A stretch of DNA of 6,479 nucleotides from an uncultured Eggerthellaceae bacterium. Its GTDB lineage: Bacteria > Actinomycetota > Coriobacteriia > Coriobacteriales > Eggerthellaceae. Under the pieces are notes generated by a model that made no database searches, had not been told where the DNA came from, and saw only the letters and a program-made list of their open reading frames with translations. Numbering within the stretch: position 1 is the first letter of the stretch; the number at the start of each line of letters is the position of its first letter. The stretch is from the NCBI GenBank assembly GCA_934670115.1, contig CAKUOV010000075.1, positions 1 through 6,479 of the forward strand, written 5' to 3'. Made by a program: the position numbers and the translations under genes. Shown here one piece after another: positions 6,016 to 6,479 of this stretch.

Positions 6016-6040
6016 TATATACCCCTAGGGGGTATATAAT
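6016..6040 (+). promoter_or_regulatory. csoR: CsoR operator overlapping the csoR-copA promoter
   Basis: TATATACCCC at 6016-6025 and GGGGTATATA at 6029-6038 form a perfect 10-bp dyad around three bases. This is the TACCCC/GGGGTA pattern of known CsoR operators. A perfect TATAAT -10 box at 6035-6040 overlaps the right half-site; no good -35 is visible. Bound CsoR would block RNA polymerase, and Cu(I) would release it, giving autoregulation of csoR and induction of copA. Confidence 0.9.
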
Positions 6041-6062
6041 GCTCATTGAAAAATAAACGAAA

Positions 6063-6108
6063 TCCAGCGATGCTTGTGCTTCAAGGGACGCTGGAATCTT
6101 GCAAGCAC
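6063..6108 (+). promoter_or_regulatory. Hairpin and possible pseudoknot in csoR leader
   Basis: TCCAGCG at 6063-6069 pairs perfectly with CGCTGGA at 6089-6095. Its loop contains GTGCTT (6076-6081), which is exactly complementary to AAGCAC at 6103-6108 just downstream, so an H-type pseudoknot is possible ending 4 nt before the SD region. It lies within the roughly 80-nt leader predicted from the TATAAT box. Pairing is seen; folding and function are untested. Confidence 0.35.
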
Positions 6109-6126
6109 GCAGAAGGGAAGAGCCTT

Positions 6127-6429
6127 ATGGAAGAGTGTTGTTGCAAAAAGAAGAACACGCCGCGCGATGAGCAGATGATAATCGATATCCAAAAGCGTCT
6201 TAATCGGGCGATTGGCCAGGTCAACGGCGTAAAAAGCATGATCGACGAGAATCGTTATTGCGGCGATGTGCTGGTGCAACTTGCAGCGGCGGAGAGCGCT
6301 TTGCATAAAGTGAGCGAAATCGTTCTGAAAAACCACTTGGAAACATGTGTGGTAGAGCAAATCCAGCAGGGCAACACCGAGATTATCGATGAAGCAATGC
6401 AGCTTATCAAGAAGTTCGGAGGCCGCTAG
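6127..6429 (+). CDS. csoR: Copper-sensing transcriptional repressor CsoR
   Basis: This 100-residue all-helical DNA-binding protein belongs to the CsoR/RcnR/FrmR family. The Cu(I)-binding triad is visible as Cys45, His70 and Cys74, with the same spacing as Cys36-His61-Cys65 of Mycobacterium tuberculosis CsoR, and with a Tyr just before the first Cys. This indicates copper rather than nickel or formaldehyde sensing. Other family features are RLNRAIGQVNGVKSMI (24-39) and HLETCV (70-75). An unusual Cys-rich N-terminus (MEECCCKKK) precedes the fold. The ATG at 6127 is chosen because AAGGGA at 6113-6118 is 8 nt upstream; the frame is open back to a TTG at 6046 and an ATG at 6070, neither with an SD. 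The gene follows a CsoR-type operator and its stop codon abuts the copA start, which confirms the copper role. Confidence 0.95.
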   Translation: MEECCCKKKNTPRDEQMIIDIQKRLNRAIGQVNGVKSMIDENRYCGDVLVQLAAAESALHKVSEIVLKNHLETCVVEQIQQGNTEIIDEAMQLIKKFGGR

Positions 6430-6479
6430 ATGAAGTGCACGTTTGATATCACAGGCATGACGTGCTCGGCGTGCCAAGC
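6430..6479 (+). CDS. copA: Copper-translocating P-type ATPase, N-terminal fragment
   Basis: Only the first 16 codons are in the window; the gene runs off the end. The visible peptide has the heavy-metal-associated domain loop GMTCSAC (residues 9-15), where the two cysteines bind Cu(I). This N-terminus, directly after csoR, is typical of the CopA Cu(I) efflux ATPase. A stand-alone CopZ chaperone would begin similarly and cannot be ruled out. The ATG immediately follows the csoR TAG with no gap, and a strong GGAGG at 6418-6422 lies 7 nt upstream, inside the end of csoR. Confidence 0.83.
   Translation, partial: MKCTFDITGMTCSACQ

Noticed and set aside
6046..6126. TTG (6046) or ATG (6070) starts that would extend CsoR by 27 or 19 residues.
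   Set aside because: Neither has an SD, while ATG 6127 has AAGGGA at good spacing and gives the usual family length. A leaderless TTG is possible but less likely.

Overview
The window looks like ordinary chromosomal backbone from an actinobacterium, probably class Coriobacteriia (Eggerthellaceae-like, moderate GC). This placement is an inference from overall gene style: a K+-dependent membrane pyrophosphatase with strongly biased codons, full-length MtnA, an HD-domain dGTPase, an azlCD pair that appears leaderless, and a CsoR/CopA copper operon. It is not a database result. All genes are on the + strand and no mobile element, tRNA, rRNA or CRISPR array was seen.

Layout. (1) 1-113: leader of hppA, holding a perfect 12-bp inverted repeat and a strong Shine-Dalgarno sequence. 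(2) 114-2258: hppA, an ion-pumping membrane pyrophosphatase, closed by a clear intrinsic terminator near 2289-2321. (3) 2441-3502: mtnA, methylthioribose-1-phosphate isomerase, with a palindrome and a -10-like box upstream. (4) 3600-4640: dgt-type HD-domain dNTP triphosphohydrolase, 97 nt after mtnA. (5) 4641-4843: a 203-nt gap with several inverted repeats and a perfect -10 box directly before the next start codon. (6) 4844-5996: azlC and azlD, the two subunits of a branched-chain amino-acid exporter, separated by one base. (7) 6016-6479: a copper-sensing unit made of a near-ideal CsoR operator overlapping a TATAAT box, csoR, and the first 16 codons of a copper P-type ATPase (copA) that continues outside the window.

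How the genes work together. hppA couples hydrolysis of biosynthetic pyrophosphate to ion pumping. mtnA (methionine salvage or a related 5-deoxypentose route) and dgt (dNTP pool control) may be cotranscribed but have no obvious shared pathway. azlCD forms one efflux system. csoR and copA form a self-contained copper efflux circuit.

I found no convincing new multi-gene system. The most interesting signals are small: an SD look-alike hairpin arm before hppA that could form a translational switch; an Asn replacing the gate lysine in HppA; a structured gap before azlC; a probable leaderless azlC mRNA; and a structured leader before csoR.
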